Part shown: positions 28,319 through 36,407 of the stretch, piece after piece | How the letters are laid out: each line of letters begins with the position of its first letter | Numbering within the stretch: position 1 is the stretch's first letter | NCBI RefSeq assembly: GCF_002261185.1 | Contig: NZ_NEVQ01000013.1 | Coordinates: 1 to 64,000 of the forward strand | DNA length: 64,000 nucleotides | Source of the DNA: Bordetella genomosp. 4 | GTDB taxonomy: Bacteria > Pseudomonadota > Gammaproteobacteria > Burkholderiales > Burkholderiaceae_B | Reading direction: 5' to 3' | Translations under genes and position numbers: made by a program | Notes under the pieces: generated by a model | The model's input: the letters and a program-made list of their open reading frames with translations, nothing else | Database searches by the model: none | Told to the model about the DNA's origin: nothing

Positions 28319-29818
28319 TCAACGTTTTTGCAGGGTGGGATAGGGGCCGTCGTGCAGTACGTATTCGGACAGTATCAGGTCTCGTACGGCATGTCGGCTG
28401 ATTTTGCCTTGAGGGTTGCGCGGCAGGGCAGCGACGGCGATATGCGCGCGGGGATGTTTGTAGCGCGCAAGGCTCTCGATCTGCTGCCGTGCATGATTTA
28501 TCCAGATGTCTTCGGCACGCTCTGCGACGGCGACGATGGTCTCGCCCCAGTAGTCGGAGGGCAATGCGACGACACAGATGTCGCCACATCCTGGTGTGCC
28601 GGCGAGCGCGGCTTCGATTTCATCGGGATAGACTTTATAGCCCCCCGTCTTGATGACGTCGGCCATGCGGCCCAGCAGCCACAGCCGTCCTCGTTCGTCG
28701 ATGCGGCCCAGGTCGCCGGTGCGATGCCAGCCATCGGCGTCCGGTGAGTGGAAGCCGTCTTGATCGATATGGCCGATATACATGTGCGACGAGCGTAGTT
28801 CGATCTCGTCGTGCGAGTTGATGCGCAGCTGGACACCCGGGGCAGGCCAGCCCAGGCAGGCGCCTTCGCCGCCATCGGATGCAAAGCAGGCTTCGGTGGC
28901 GGCAGGATCCAGTACGGTGATGGGGTTGACGTTTTCGCTTTTGCCATAAGTGACGCGTACGCAGGGGCCAAAGAGCGCACGTGCACGCGCATACAGGCTG
29001 GGCGTGAGCGTCTGGGTGCCGGTGAAAACACAGCGTACGTTGGGGAAGTGTTCGCCCTCGAAGGCCGCAGCCAGTTTGGCAAGCACGGTAGGAGGGGCGA
29101 ATATCGCGTCGAGCTTGCCGCTGCGCAATTCGCGGCCCACGGCCTCGAGGTCGACGCCATTGAGCAATACCGCGGTCCCGCCGTAGTCCAGCCATGCGCG
29201 CGCCTGCATCGAGGCCCCATGCACATAGGGCGTCATCAGCAGCACGCGTGATCCAGGGCCGGGTGTAAAGGGCAGTACGGCACGCAGCAGAACTGCTGCC
29301 AGCCAGCGGCGCCCTTGGTCATACACCAGTGCTTTGGGCTTGCCCGTGGTGCCCGAAGAGAAAATGATTCGGCCCCACGTATCGGCACGAACTGCGGGCA
29401 ACACATCGGGATGGGGAAGTGTTGCGATGTCCTCGCACAGGATCAGCCGCGCTCCCAGATCGCGTACGGTGTCGGCATAGGTGCGGTTGGTGATGATATG
29501 GCTCATGGGAGCCAACTGTTGCCCCCATTGAATTTCCTGACGCGTGTAGGCGGCATTCAGATGCACCAGGCAGACGCCGCTGATGGTGGCGCCGTAATCT
29601 GCCCAGACTGCATCGATACCGTTGGGCAAGTAGATGCCGACACAGCCGCCTGGCTGTGCGCCGTCGTTTAACAAGGCGTTAGCCAGCGCATGGGCGCGGG
29701 CGTTGAGCGCCGCGTAAGTCAGGGTAGCGCGTCCGTCGTCGACGGCCACCTGTTCAGGGTAGCGTTGGGCCAGGGTATGGAGTTCGAGCGACCAGGGGAT
29801 ATCGTCGGTACGCGTCAT
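28319..29818 (-). CDS. AMP-forming acyl-CoA synthetase
   Basis: A 499-residue ANL-superfamily ligase. Motifs are FSSGTTGKPKALVYD (A3) about residue 151, VTYGKSENVNP as a variant of the A5 block (usual GxTE is here GKSE), WHRTGDLGRIDERGRLWLLGRMADVIKTGGYKVYPDEIE (A7-A8), and PRNPQGKISRH with the A10 lysine. Glu of the A5 motif is kept, shifted in context. It is the last gene of the six-gene minus-strand operon, 3 bp after the MmgE/PrpD gene. It likely provides an alternative entry of a free acid into the CoA pathway next to the CoA transferase that heads the operon. The substrate is unknown; a short or branched acid is likely from the neighbours. Confidence 0.88.
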   Translation of the reverse strand: MTRTDDIPWSLELHTLAQRYPEQVAVDDGRATLTYAALNARAHALANALLNDGAQPGGCVGIYLPNGIDAVWADYGATISGVCLVHLNAAYTRQEIQWGQQLAPMSHIITNRTYADTVRDLGARLILCEDIATLPHPDVLPAVRADTWGRIIFSSGTTGKPKALVYDQGRRWLAAVLLRAVLPFTPGPGSRVLLMTPYVHGASMQARAWLDYGGTAVLLNGVDLEAVGRELRSGKLDAIFAPPTVLAKLAAAFEGEHFPNVRCVFTGTQTLTPSLYARARALFGPCVRVTYGKSENVNPITVLDPAATEACFASDGGEGACLGWPAPGVQLRINSHDEIELRSSHMYIGHIDQDGFHSPDADGWHRTGDLGRIDERGRLWLLGRMADVIKTGGYKVYPDEIEAALAGTPGCGDICVVALPSDYWGETIVAVAERAEDIWINHARQQIESLARYKHPRAHIAVAALPRNPQGKISRHAVRDLILSEYVLHDGPYPTLQKR

Positions 29819-29821
29819 TGG

Positions 29822-31201
29822 TCAGTTTCCAAACAGGGTGCGAATGTTGTCGATCTGACCGAGGCTGGTCAATCGATCATAGAGCGTGCCAGCCGATGGG
29901 ATTGCTCCGGCGTTCGTGCCGGCCTGAGCGCGCCATACGGCAAGACAGTCATCGAATTTGGTGCGCAAGTCGGCTTCGGTCAGCGGCAAATGAGCATGTC
30001 CGCGCGGATAACGGATTTCGCCTGAGCGGAGAATGCGGCCGTCCTGCATTTCGATAGCGACCGTGTCGTATAGGGCGAAAGCGGCGTCTTCTGGATCCGG
30101 TGCCTTGACGATCTCGACGGCGACTTTGCGATAGAGCTCGTGCATGGCGGGCTCGTTGACAAATTCGTCATTCAGTTCCGCTAGCCTCACTTTACGTCGC
30201 AGCAACGCAGCGGCTACGGCAAACTGCGCGCTGAATTTGGCTTCCAATGCGGTGACGGGGGCCGCATTGCGCAGCATGGAGGCTTGGGCTGGGCCGATGC
30301 CCACCGTAATGCGCGCGACTTTGGCGGCATCCAGGTTTTCTGCGTTTGCCATATCGATAACGGCATCGATGACGCGATGGCCGGAATAGCAGACGGGGTA
30401 TTTCTTGATGGACAGGCGCGTGGTCAGGATATGTGGGTCGCCGGGCCGATAGGGCCGCTCGCGATCGACATGACCGTGCGGAGATAGGGCGGCCAGGAAC
30501 CCCGCATGATGCTCCAGTGCGTCGGTTGCCGCGCTCAATCCCAGCCCGGCAAGCGTGACCGCTTCAAAAGCCAGGGCGCCGGCACGGCCTGCGTGCAGTG
30601 GTTTGGTCATGGTGCCGAAGTTCGCCACGAGGCCGCTGGCCAGGCTGGCGCTGATGGCCAATGCGCGAGCGATGTCGGCGGCCGGCAGTTTGCGCAGATA
30701 GGCCAAGGCTGCCGTCGCGGCGACGGTGCCGAATACCGCTGTGGGATGCCATCCCTTGATGTGATACGGGTCGGATTCGCGCGAGGCCAATTCCGCCCAG
30801 ACCTCATAGCCTACGACATAGGCGCGGAGACACTCGACGCCCGAGGCGCCTCGGGCGTGGCCTTCTGCGAGGATGGCTGGCGTCAGCACGGTGCTGGGGT
30901 GACCGGAAAGCGCAACGTCGTCGTAATCCAGTGCGTGACCCGCGACGCCGTTGACGAATGCGGCTTGCGGCGATGGCAGCGTCGCGCCGCCAAACCATAG
31001 CGGAGCGCTCTGTGCGCCGGACTTTAGCGTAGACCGCGCATACTCCAACGCGATACGCGCGACTGGCTCCTGATGTCCGGCGAGGGCGACGGCGATGGTG
31101 TCGGTCATGCCCTGACGGGCGATGGCGAGGGCTTCGCTTTCGCGGGCGCCGAATTCAGGCTGTGCGATGTACGTCGCCAACGCTTGAGTGAGTGCGTGCA
31201 T
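29822..31201 (-). CDS. MmgE/PrpD-family protein
   Basis: A 459-residue protein of the 2-methylcitrate dehydratase PrpD / MmgE family. The start giving MHALTQALATYIAQ was chosen: it has a GGAG site, while the open frame upstream overlaps the acyl-CoA dehydrogenase. Family blocks are FVNGVAGHALDYDDVALSGHPS near residue 90, GYEVWAELA, HIKGWHPTAVFGTVAATAA about 165, NFGTMTKPLHAGRA about 205, and IKKYPVCYSGHRVIDA about 285. Members dehydrate or hydrate tricarboxylic or related acids (2-methylcitrate, cis-aconitate relatives). In an operon with an HMG-CoA-lyase-like enzyme it may process a hydroxy-acid product; the substrate is inferred. Confidence 0.9.
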   Translation of the reverse strand: MHALTQALATYIAQPEFGARESEALAIARQGMTDTIAVALAGHQEPVARIALEYARSTLKSGAQSAPLWFGGATLPSPQAAFVNGVAGHALDYDDVALSGHPSTVLTPAILAEGHARGASGVECLRAYVVGYEVWAELASRESDPYHIKGWHPTAVFGTVAATAALAYLRKLPAADIARALAISASLASGLVANFGTMTKPLHAGRAGALAFEAVTLAGLGLSAATDALEHHAGFLAALSPHGHVDRERPYRPGDPHILTTRLSIKKYPVCYSGHRVIDAVIDMANAENLDAAKVARITVGIGPAQASMLRNAAPVTALEAKFSAQFAVAAALLRRKVRLAELNDEFVNEPAMHELYRKVAVEIVKAPDPEDAAFALYDTVAIEMQDGRILRSGEIRYPRGHAHLPLTEADLRTKFDDCLAVWRAQAGTNAGAIPSAGTLYDRLTSLGQIDNIRTLFGN

Positions 31202-31227
31202 GAGAGCTCCGTGGAATCCATTCGTGC

Positions 31228-32421
31228 TCAAAACGAGCGGGGCATGCCGAGAATGTGCTGGCCGATGTACGACAGGATCAAATTCGTCGAGATGGGCGCG
31301 ATCTGCAGCAGGCGGGTTTCGCGCCATTTGCGCTCGACGTCGTACTCGCGTGCGAAACCGAAACCGCCATGCGTTTGCAGGCAAGCCTCGGCAGCATGCC
31401 AGGAGGCCTCGGACGCCAGCATTTTTCCGATATTGGCTTCGTCGCCGCAGGGGATGCCCGCCTGGAACAAGGCGGCAGCCTTGCGCAGCATCAGGTCGGC
31501 GGCCTGCGTTTCCGCATACGCACGTGCGATCGGGAACTGGATGCCTTGGTTTTGGCCAATGGGGCGGTCAAAGACACGTCGATCATTGGCGTAGGCCACT
31601 GATGTGCGTGTGAACCAGCGTGCATCGCCGATGGCTTCGGAAGCAACCAGGATGCGTTCGGCGTTCATGCCGTCCAGGATGTAGCGAAATCCGCGGCCTT
31701 CTTGGCCGATCAAGCTGTCGGCCGGGATGCGCAGGTTGTCGAAAAACACCTCGGTGGTGTTGTGGTTGATCATGGCTTTGAGCGGGCGGATTTCCATGCC
31801 ATTATTCAACGCAGCACGTATGTCGACGAGAAAGACGGAAAGACCATCGACTTTCTTTGCCACGTCGTCATAGGGGGTGGTGCGAGCCAGCAGCAGCATC
31901 AGATCGGATTGCAGGGCACGAGAGGTCCAGACTTTCTGCCCATTGATGACGTAGCTGTCGCCGTCTCGTACGGCTCGGGTCTTCAGGCGGGTGGTGTCGG
32001 TGCCGCTGGTGGGCTCCGTGACGCCGAAGGCTTGCAGGCGCAGTTCGCCGCGTGCGATGGCGGGCAGATAGCGTGCTTTTTGCTCAGCGCTGCCGTGGCG
32101 CAGCAGCGTGCCCATCGTATACATCTGTGCGTGGCAGGCGCCCGCATTGCAGCCGGCAGCGTGGATTTCTTCGAGGATGACGGCGGCGGCGCGTAATGGC
32201 ATGCCGCTGCCTTCGTATTCTTCAGGGATGAGCGCTGCCAGGAATCCCGATTGCGTCAGTGCAGCGACAAATTCGTCTGGATAGCGGTTTTCTTCTTCCA
32301 GGCGGCGCCAGTATTCCCCTGGGAATTGCTCGCAAATGCGTCGTACGCTGTCGCGCACATCGGGAAAGTCTTCGCCCAAAGGCAGGGTGAGGCCTTCTGG
32401 AGAGGAGGAGATGTTGTCCAT
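31228..32421 (-). CDS. Acyl-CoA dehydrogenase, isovaleryl-type catalytic Glu
   Basis: A 397-residue FAD flavoprotein introducing an alpha-beta double bond into an acyl-CoA. The flavin blocks AFGVTEPTSGTDTTRLKT (about 135) and QTHGGFGFAREYDVERKWRETRLLQIAP (C-terminal) are present. The usual C-terminal IYEGT glutamate is replaced by IAPIST, but Glu255 in GMNAERILVASEAIGD sits where isovaleryl- and long-chain acyl-CoA dehydrogenases keep their base (LERLVLA). That points to a branched-chain substrate. Gaps to the neighbours are 26-32 bp, so it is in the middle of the operon. Start ATG as given fits the family N-terminus; no electron-transfer flavoprotein genes are in the window. Confidence 0.92.
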   Translation of the reverse strand: MDNISSSPEGLTLPLGEDFPDVRDSVRRICEQFPGEYWRRLEEENRYPDEFVAALTQSGFLAALIPEEYEGSGMPLRAAAVILEEIHAAGCNAGACHAQMYTMGTLLRHGSAEQKARYLPAIARGELRLQAFGVTEPTSGTDTTRLKTRAVRDGDSYVINGQKVWTSRALQSDLMLLLARTTPYDDVAKKVDGLSVFLVDIRAALNNGMEIRPLKAMINHNTTEVFFDNLRIPADSLIGQEGRGFRYILDGMNAERILVASEAIGDARWFTRTSVAYANDRRVFDRPIGQNQGIQFPIARAYAETQAADLMLRKAAALFQAGIPCGDEANIGKMLASEASWHAAEACLQTHGGFGFAREYDVERKWRETRLLQIAPISTNLILSYIGQHILGMPRSF

Positions 32422-32453
32422 AGCGTGTGGTCAGATGAGTTTGGGGCGATGAT

Positions 32454-33395
32454 TCAGGCGGCGAGGGCTTGACGGGCAGGGACAAAACCACGCGGCAATC
32501 CCGCGCGCGGCAGGCCGCCATAAAGGGGCACATCGGGCAGCGCGCGCTGCAGGACACTGCGGACCTCTAATAGCGCCAAGAGGTCGATGCCCGTGTCTAT
32601 GCCCATGGATTCCAACATGTAGGCGGCGTCTTCCATGACGATGTTGCCGGTGGCGCCTGGCGCAAAAGGACATCCGCCCAAGCCGCCAAGGGATGCATCG
32701 AAAGCCCGTACGCTACAGTCCAGGGCCGCCAATAGATTGGCCAAGCCGGTGCCGCGTGTGTCATGGAAATGAGCGGCCACAGGCACGTCGCCGACTTCGG
32801 CGAGAACGGCTTTAAACACCTGGCGTACGAGCGCCGGGTTGGCATAGCCCACGGTGTCGGGAATGATCAACTCGTCGGCGCCGGCCTCGACTAACGCAAC
32901 TGCGTAGTGCACCACATCTTTCACGGGAACTCGACCCTCGTACGAGCAACCGAGCGCAGTCGCCAAGCCACCGCAGAGTACCGGCCGTTGCGCCGGCGGC
33001 TGGGCGCGCGCGAGCTCGACCATGTTGCGGAAGTCCGCCAGGGATTCTTCCCGGCTGCGGCGGACGTTTTTCATGTTGTGCGTTTCGCTCACCGACATGA
33101 CGAAATTTATCTTGTGCACGCCTAATTCGATGCCGCGTTGCGCACCTCGTGAGTTCGGCACTAGCGAGGCTACGGTCAGGCCAGGGATGCGCAGCGATTC
33201 CGTGGTGACTGCCTCGGCATCGACGAACTGGGGCAGGAGCTTCGGCGGCACATAGGAGGTGACTTCGATTTCGCTGACTCCCGCAGCCGCCTCGCGCCGT
33301 ATCCATTCCATCTTGTCGGTGGTGTCGACGAACGTCGAGACGCTTTGCAGACCATCGCGCAGGCCGACTTCGCGCAGGATGACTTCTCTGGACAT
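32454..33395 (-). CDS. HMG-CoA-lyase-like protein
   Basis: A 313-residue TIM-barrel lyase of the HMGL-like family, cleaving hydroxyacyl-CoA into acetyl-CoA and a keto acid. The N-terminal metal Asp is in VGLRDGLQS, the metal His pair in AAHFHDTRGTG (about residue 205), and the C-terminal catalytic Cys loop in LGGLGGCPFAPGATGNIVMED (about 240), matching the HMG-CoA lyase signature. The arrangement CoA transferase, enoyl-CoA hydratase, lyase, acyl-CoA dehydrogenase resembles leucine or itaconate-like degradation, so 3-hydroxy-3-methylglutaryl-CoA or citramalyl-type thioesters are both possible. Carboxylase genes of the leucine route are absent here. Spacing to both neighbours is under 35 bp. 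Confidence 0.9.
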   Translation of the reverse strand: MSREVILREVGLRDGLQSVSTFVDTTDKMEWIRREAAAGVSEIEVTSYVPPKLLPQFVDAEAVTTESLRIPGLTVASLVPNSRGAQRGIELGVHKINFVMSVSETHNMKNVRRSREESLADFRNMVELARAQPPAQRPVLCGGLATALGCSYEGRVPVKDVVHYAVALVEAGADELIIPDTVGYANPALVRQVFKAVLAEVGDVPVAAHFHDTRGTGLANLLAALDCSVRAFDASLGGLGGCPFAPGATGNIVMEDAAYMLESMGIDTGIDLLALLEVRSVLQRALPDVPLYGGLPRAGLPRGFVPARQALAA

Positions 33396-33418
33396 GATGT
33401 TTTCCTTTGGCGGTTGGA

Positions 33419-34222
33419 TCAGCGGCCCTTAAAGACCGGCTTGCGTTTTTCATTGAAAGCCAACACGCCTTCGCGACGATCATCGGTGTCGATCAGGTGG
33501 TTATAGGCTTCGATCTCGAAACGGAATGCGGTGCGTAATTCCATTTGCCCGCCATAGCGCACAGATTTCTTGATCTGACGAACGGACAGCGGGGCATTGC
33601 CCGCGATGACATTGGCTGTCTCCAGCGCGGCTGGCAATACCTGGGCAGGTTCGTGCAGTGCATTGATCAATCCCCAATCCAGGCCTTGTTGTGCGTCGAA
33701 TGGGCGGCCCGTCATCAGGATTTCTTTGGCGCGGCGTTCGCCGATGGCACGCGGCAGATTCTGTGTGCCGCCGGCGCCCGGCATGATGCCCAAGGTCACT
33801 TCGGTCAGCGCAAAGCGCGCTTGACGGCTGGCGTAGACAAAGTCGCAGGACAGCGCCATTTCCAGGCCACCGGCATAGGCATGTCCATTAACAGCGGCAA
33901 TCACGGGCAGCGGTAAATCCACCAGCGTCCAGTACATGCGTTCGAATAATTCGTGCTGGCGTTGCCAGACTTCGCGGCTCATGCCATTGCGCTCTTTCAG
34001 ATCACCGCCGCCGCAGAAAATACGCTCGCCTGCACCTGTCAGCACCACGCAGCGCACAGGGCCCGCGTCCTCTGTCAGCCGGTTCCATACATCCAGCAAA
34101 TCATGGCCCATTTGAGTATTGAGCGCGTTGCCTACCTGCGGACGATTGAGCGTGACGAGCAAGACGTGCTCGTTTTCCATGTGTACGGTCAGGGTGTCGT
34201 AATGAGGAAAAGCCTGGTTCAT
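33419..34222 (-). CDS. Enoyl-CoA hydratase/isomerase (crotonase family)
   Basis: A 267-residue crotonase-fold enzyme. The oxyanion-hole block ERIFCGGGDLKERNG (about 68) and HAYAGGLEMALSCDFVYAS (about 108) are present, and FALTEVTLGIMPGAGGTQNLPR contains the Glu equivalent to rat Glu144. RRAKEILMTGRPFDA holds the second acidic residue, so hydration activity is likely. It is second in the operon and its ATG overlaps the CoA-transferase stop by 4 bp. It probably hydrates the enoyl-CoA made by the acyl-CoA dehydrogenase before the lyase step. The exact substrate is not readable. Confidence 0.9.
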   Translation of the reverse strand: MNQAFPHYDTLTVHMENEHVLLVTLNRPQVGNALNTQMGHDLLDVWNRLTEDAGPVRCVVLTGAGERIFCGGGDLKERNGMSREVWQRQHELFERMYWTLVDLPLPVIAAVNGHAYAGGLEMALSCDFVYASRQARFALTEVTLGIMPGAGGTQNLPRAIGERRAKEILMTGRPFDAQQGLDWGLINALHEPAQVLPAALETANVIAGNAPLSVRQIKKSVRYGGQMELRTAFRFEIEAYNHLIDTDDRREGVLAFNEKRKPVFKGR

Positions 34223-35421
34223 GAGTGTGTCTCCGTGGGGGCAGTTTTGTGCGACAGAGTCTGGCCCAACAATTGTTCGGTATGCTGTCCCAGTGTGGGC
34301 GGACGAAAGCGCGGTTGTGGCCGCTGTCCATCAAAACTGAGCGGCAGGCCGATGAAGTTCATCTCGCTGTCTGGCACGCGCTGCACCAGGCCCAGAGCCT
34401 GGGTCTGGGGGTGTGCCAGCATTTGATTCATGTCATGTACTGGAGAGCAGGGCAGGCCGGCCGCTTCCAGTTTTTCGAGCCAGTAATGCGTGGGATGCTG
34501 TTCGAATATCTCGTCGAGCATGCTGTACAACGCGTCCTGGTGATGCACGCGGCTGGGGTTGTCGGCAAAGCGCGGATCTGTGATCCATTCGGGGTGACCC
34601 ACAGTACGTGCCAGACTGCGAAACAGGCTTTCGCTGCCCGCTGCCACGACGATTTCACCGTCGGCGGTGGTGTAGCCTTTGTAGGGAACGATGCTGGCCG
34701 TGCCCGAGCCATAGCGCGAGGGCGCTTCACCCGAGACCAATACCTGCGAGGCGATCAGCGACACCCAGGAGGTGGCGGTTTCGAAGAGCGACACATCGAC
34801 GATACGGCCCTGGCCGGTGGCCTGGCGCTGCCAGAGCGCAGCCAGAATACCAATGACGGCCCACATGCCTGTGCCCATGTCGACGATGGACGCGCCGACA
34901 CGTACCGAGGGGCGGCCGGCCTCGCCCGTGGTGCTCATGATGCCGCCGAAAGCCTGCATCAAGGGGTCGTAGCCGGGCCGATGGCGTAATGGGCCGGTGT
35001 GCCCAAACGCGCCCATGTTGCAATAGATCAAAGACGGCTTGAGCGCGAGCAACGCGGCCCCATCCAGGCCCAGCGTTTCAACTTGCCCAGGACGCAGATT
35101 CTGCAACACGACGTCCGCGCGTTCGGCAATCAGACGCTTGAGCGCGCCGGTTTGCTCCGCGTCGCGCAAGTCGCACACGACGGATTGCTTGTTGCGATTG
35201 AGCGCCTGGAACATGGTGGAGGCACCGTCTTGAAAGGGTGGGCCCCATGACCGGGCGGCATCGCCGTCGTGTTTTTCCACCTTGATGACTGTCGCGCCCA
35301 ATTCGCCGAAAATCTGCCCGGCAAACGGAGCGGCCACGCTATGGCCCAGTTCAACCACGACCAATCCCTTGAAGGGAGACGTGGCTGGCACACTATGGGT
35401 GGCAGCACTCGTTTGTTGCAT
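34219..35421 (-). CDS. Family III CoA-transferase (CaiB/BaiF, formyl-CoA transferase type)
   Basis: A 400-residue CoA transferase. The N-terminal block FKGLVVVELGHSVAAPFAGQIFGELGATVIKVE is typical, as is RNKQSVVCDLRDAE. The nucleophilic Asp is in ASIVDMGTGMWAVIGILAAL (about residue 190, Asp169 of formyl-CoA transferase), preceded by YDPLMQAFGGIMSTTGE. It is the first gene of the operon, starting about 50 bp from the nearer of two ATGTACGTACAT operators shared with the divergent gntR. It most likely moves CoA from succinyl-CoA or another donor to the incoming acid. Strong similarity to succinyl-CoA:dicarboxylate transferases is suspected but not tested. Confidence 0.92.
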   Translation of the reverse strand: MQQTSAATHSVPATSPFKGLVVVELGHSVAAPFAGQIFGELGATVIKVEKHDGDAARSWGPPFQDGASTMFQALNRNKQSVVCDLRDAEQTGALKRLIAERADVVLQNLRPGQVETLGLDGAALLALKPSLIYCNMGAFGHTGPLRHRPGYDPLMQAFGGIMSTTGEAGRPSVRVGASIVDMGTGMWAVIGILAALWQRQATGQGRIVDVSLFETATSWVSLIASQVLVSGEAPSRYGSGTASIVPYKGYTTADGEIVVAAGSESLFRSLARTVGHPEWITDPRFADNPSRVHHQDALYSMLDEIFEQHPTHYWLEKLEAAGLPCSPVHDMNQMLAHPQTQALGLVQRVPDSEMNFIGLPLSFDGQRPQPRFRPPTLGQHTEQLLGQTLSHKTAPTETHS

Positions 35422-35471
35422 GGATGAGGTCTCCGTCCTATCCCCTCGTATGAGGGTTAAGCGTTTTATTT

Positions 35472-35485
35472 AATGTACGTACATT
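35472..35485. promoter_or_regulatory. GntR-type operator AATGTACGTACATT (CoA-operon proximal)
   Basis: A perfect 14-bp palindrome 50 bp before the CoA-transferase start codon. An identical copy begins exactly 35 bp to the right. Palindromes with a TGTAC/GTACA core are typical of GntR-family repressors. Confidence 0.82.
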
Positions 35486-35506
35486 GATTACTTTACATCT
35501 AATTTG

Positions 35507-35520
35507 AATGTACGTACATT
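35507..35520. promoter_or_regulatory. GntR-type operator AATGTACGTACATT (gntR proximal)
   Basis: The second identical 14-bp palindrome, ending 30 bp before the gntR start codon. It is placed to control gntR itself, and with its partner could form a paired site over the divergent promoters. Confidence 0.82.
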
Positions 35521-35550
35521 AACTTCATAAATTTTCCGAAAGGGAATTGC

Positions 35551-36345
35551 ATGCCATCGAAGAACAACAACCCGCCGGCCAAGCCGACACGTGCTACGCC
35601 ACGCAGCAAGACACAGCCGCGATACGCGTGGCTGCATCAAAGCCTGCTCAATGACATCGTGGCGGGGAAATATCCTGTGGGGTCACTCCTGCCCACCGAG
35701 GCTCAGCTGAGCGCCACGTTCGGCGTGAGCCGGCATACCGTGCGTGAGGCGACGCGCCGGCTCGTGGATACGGGAATGATCGTGCGGTACCCGAGTATCG
35801 GCACGGTAGTGACCTCGGCCCAGCCCGGGGCAGCGCAGCCCAGCTATATCGCCGGCCTGGGCAGGATGAAAGACCTGCTGGCCTATACCGATCAGACTCG
35901 TCTGGAAGTCTTTGGCGAAACGTTGGCTGTGGCTGACGACGCCATGGCGGAGTCATTGCGCTGCGAGCCAGGCTCGAAGTGGCTGGTGTTCCACACCAAC
36001 CGCTGTCTGGTCGAAAGCGGCCGTGTGATCTCGTATACGCGCGTGTACATCCGCCCGGAATTCGAGGGAATTAAGCAAAAACTGCATGGCAATCATCCCA
36101 GCATCTACAAGATGCTGCAGGACGATTATGGTCAGGAGATCCACCGGATCCGCCAGCAGATCGAGGCCACGCTGATGCCTGAGAACGCATTGTTCCAGCT
36201 CGGCTTGGAAAGCGGCAGTCCTGCCTTGCACATGCTGCGCGCGTATTTTGACCCGCAAGACCGTCTGCTGACGGTATCTGAAAACTTTTACATTGCCGAT
36301 CGCTTCAAGCTGCAGACCGACTGGGAACGTGGAGACGAACCATGA
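35551..36345 (+). CDS. GntR-family regulator, HutC subfamily (UTRA domain)
   Basis: A 264-residue repressor-type regulator. A basic, Pro-rich N-terminal tail of about 25 residues precedes the GntR winged helix (WLHQSLLNDIVAGKYPVGSLLPTEAQLSATFGVSRHTVREATRRLVDTGMI, residues about 30-80). A UTRA effector domain follows (about 110-250), seen in FGETLAVADDAMAESLRCEPGSKW and the C-terminal LTVSENFYIADRFKL. It is divergent from the acyl-CoA operon across two identical palindromes and is followed by a Bug gene after 62 bp. Autoregulation and control of both the operon and the distant Bug gene at 27.3 kb are the likely roles, based on shared operators. Confidence 0.93.
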   Translation: MPSKNNNPPAKPTRATPRSKTQPRYAWLHQSLLNDIVAGKYPVGSLLPTEAQLSATFGVSRHTVREATRRLVDTGMIVRYPSIGTVVTSAQPGAAQPSYIAGLGRMKDLLAYTDQTRLEVFGETLAVADDAMAESLRCEPGSKWLVFHTNRCLVESGRVISYTRVYIRPEFEGIKQKLHGNHPSIYKMLQDDYGQEIHRIRQQIEATLMPENALFQLGLESGSPALHMLRAYFDPQDRLLTVSENFYIADRFKLQTDWERGDEP

Positions 36346-36407
36346 GTTGATTCTCTGTCGGCGGGCTTGCCGCGTGCTCGGAAAAAAACGGACGGAGGAG
36401 ACCTTCC

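Noticed and set aside
28811-29251. Small plus-strand open frames opposite the acyl-CoA synthetase
   Set aside because: Shadows of a gene with complete ANL-family motifs.
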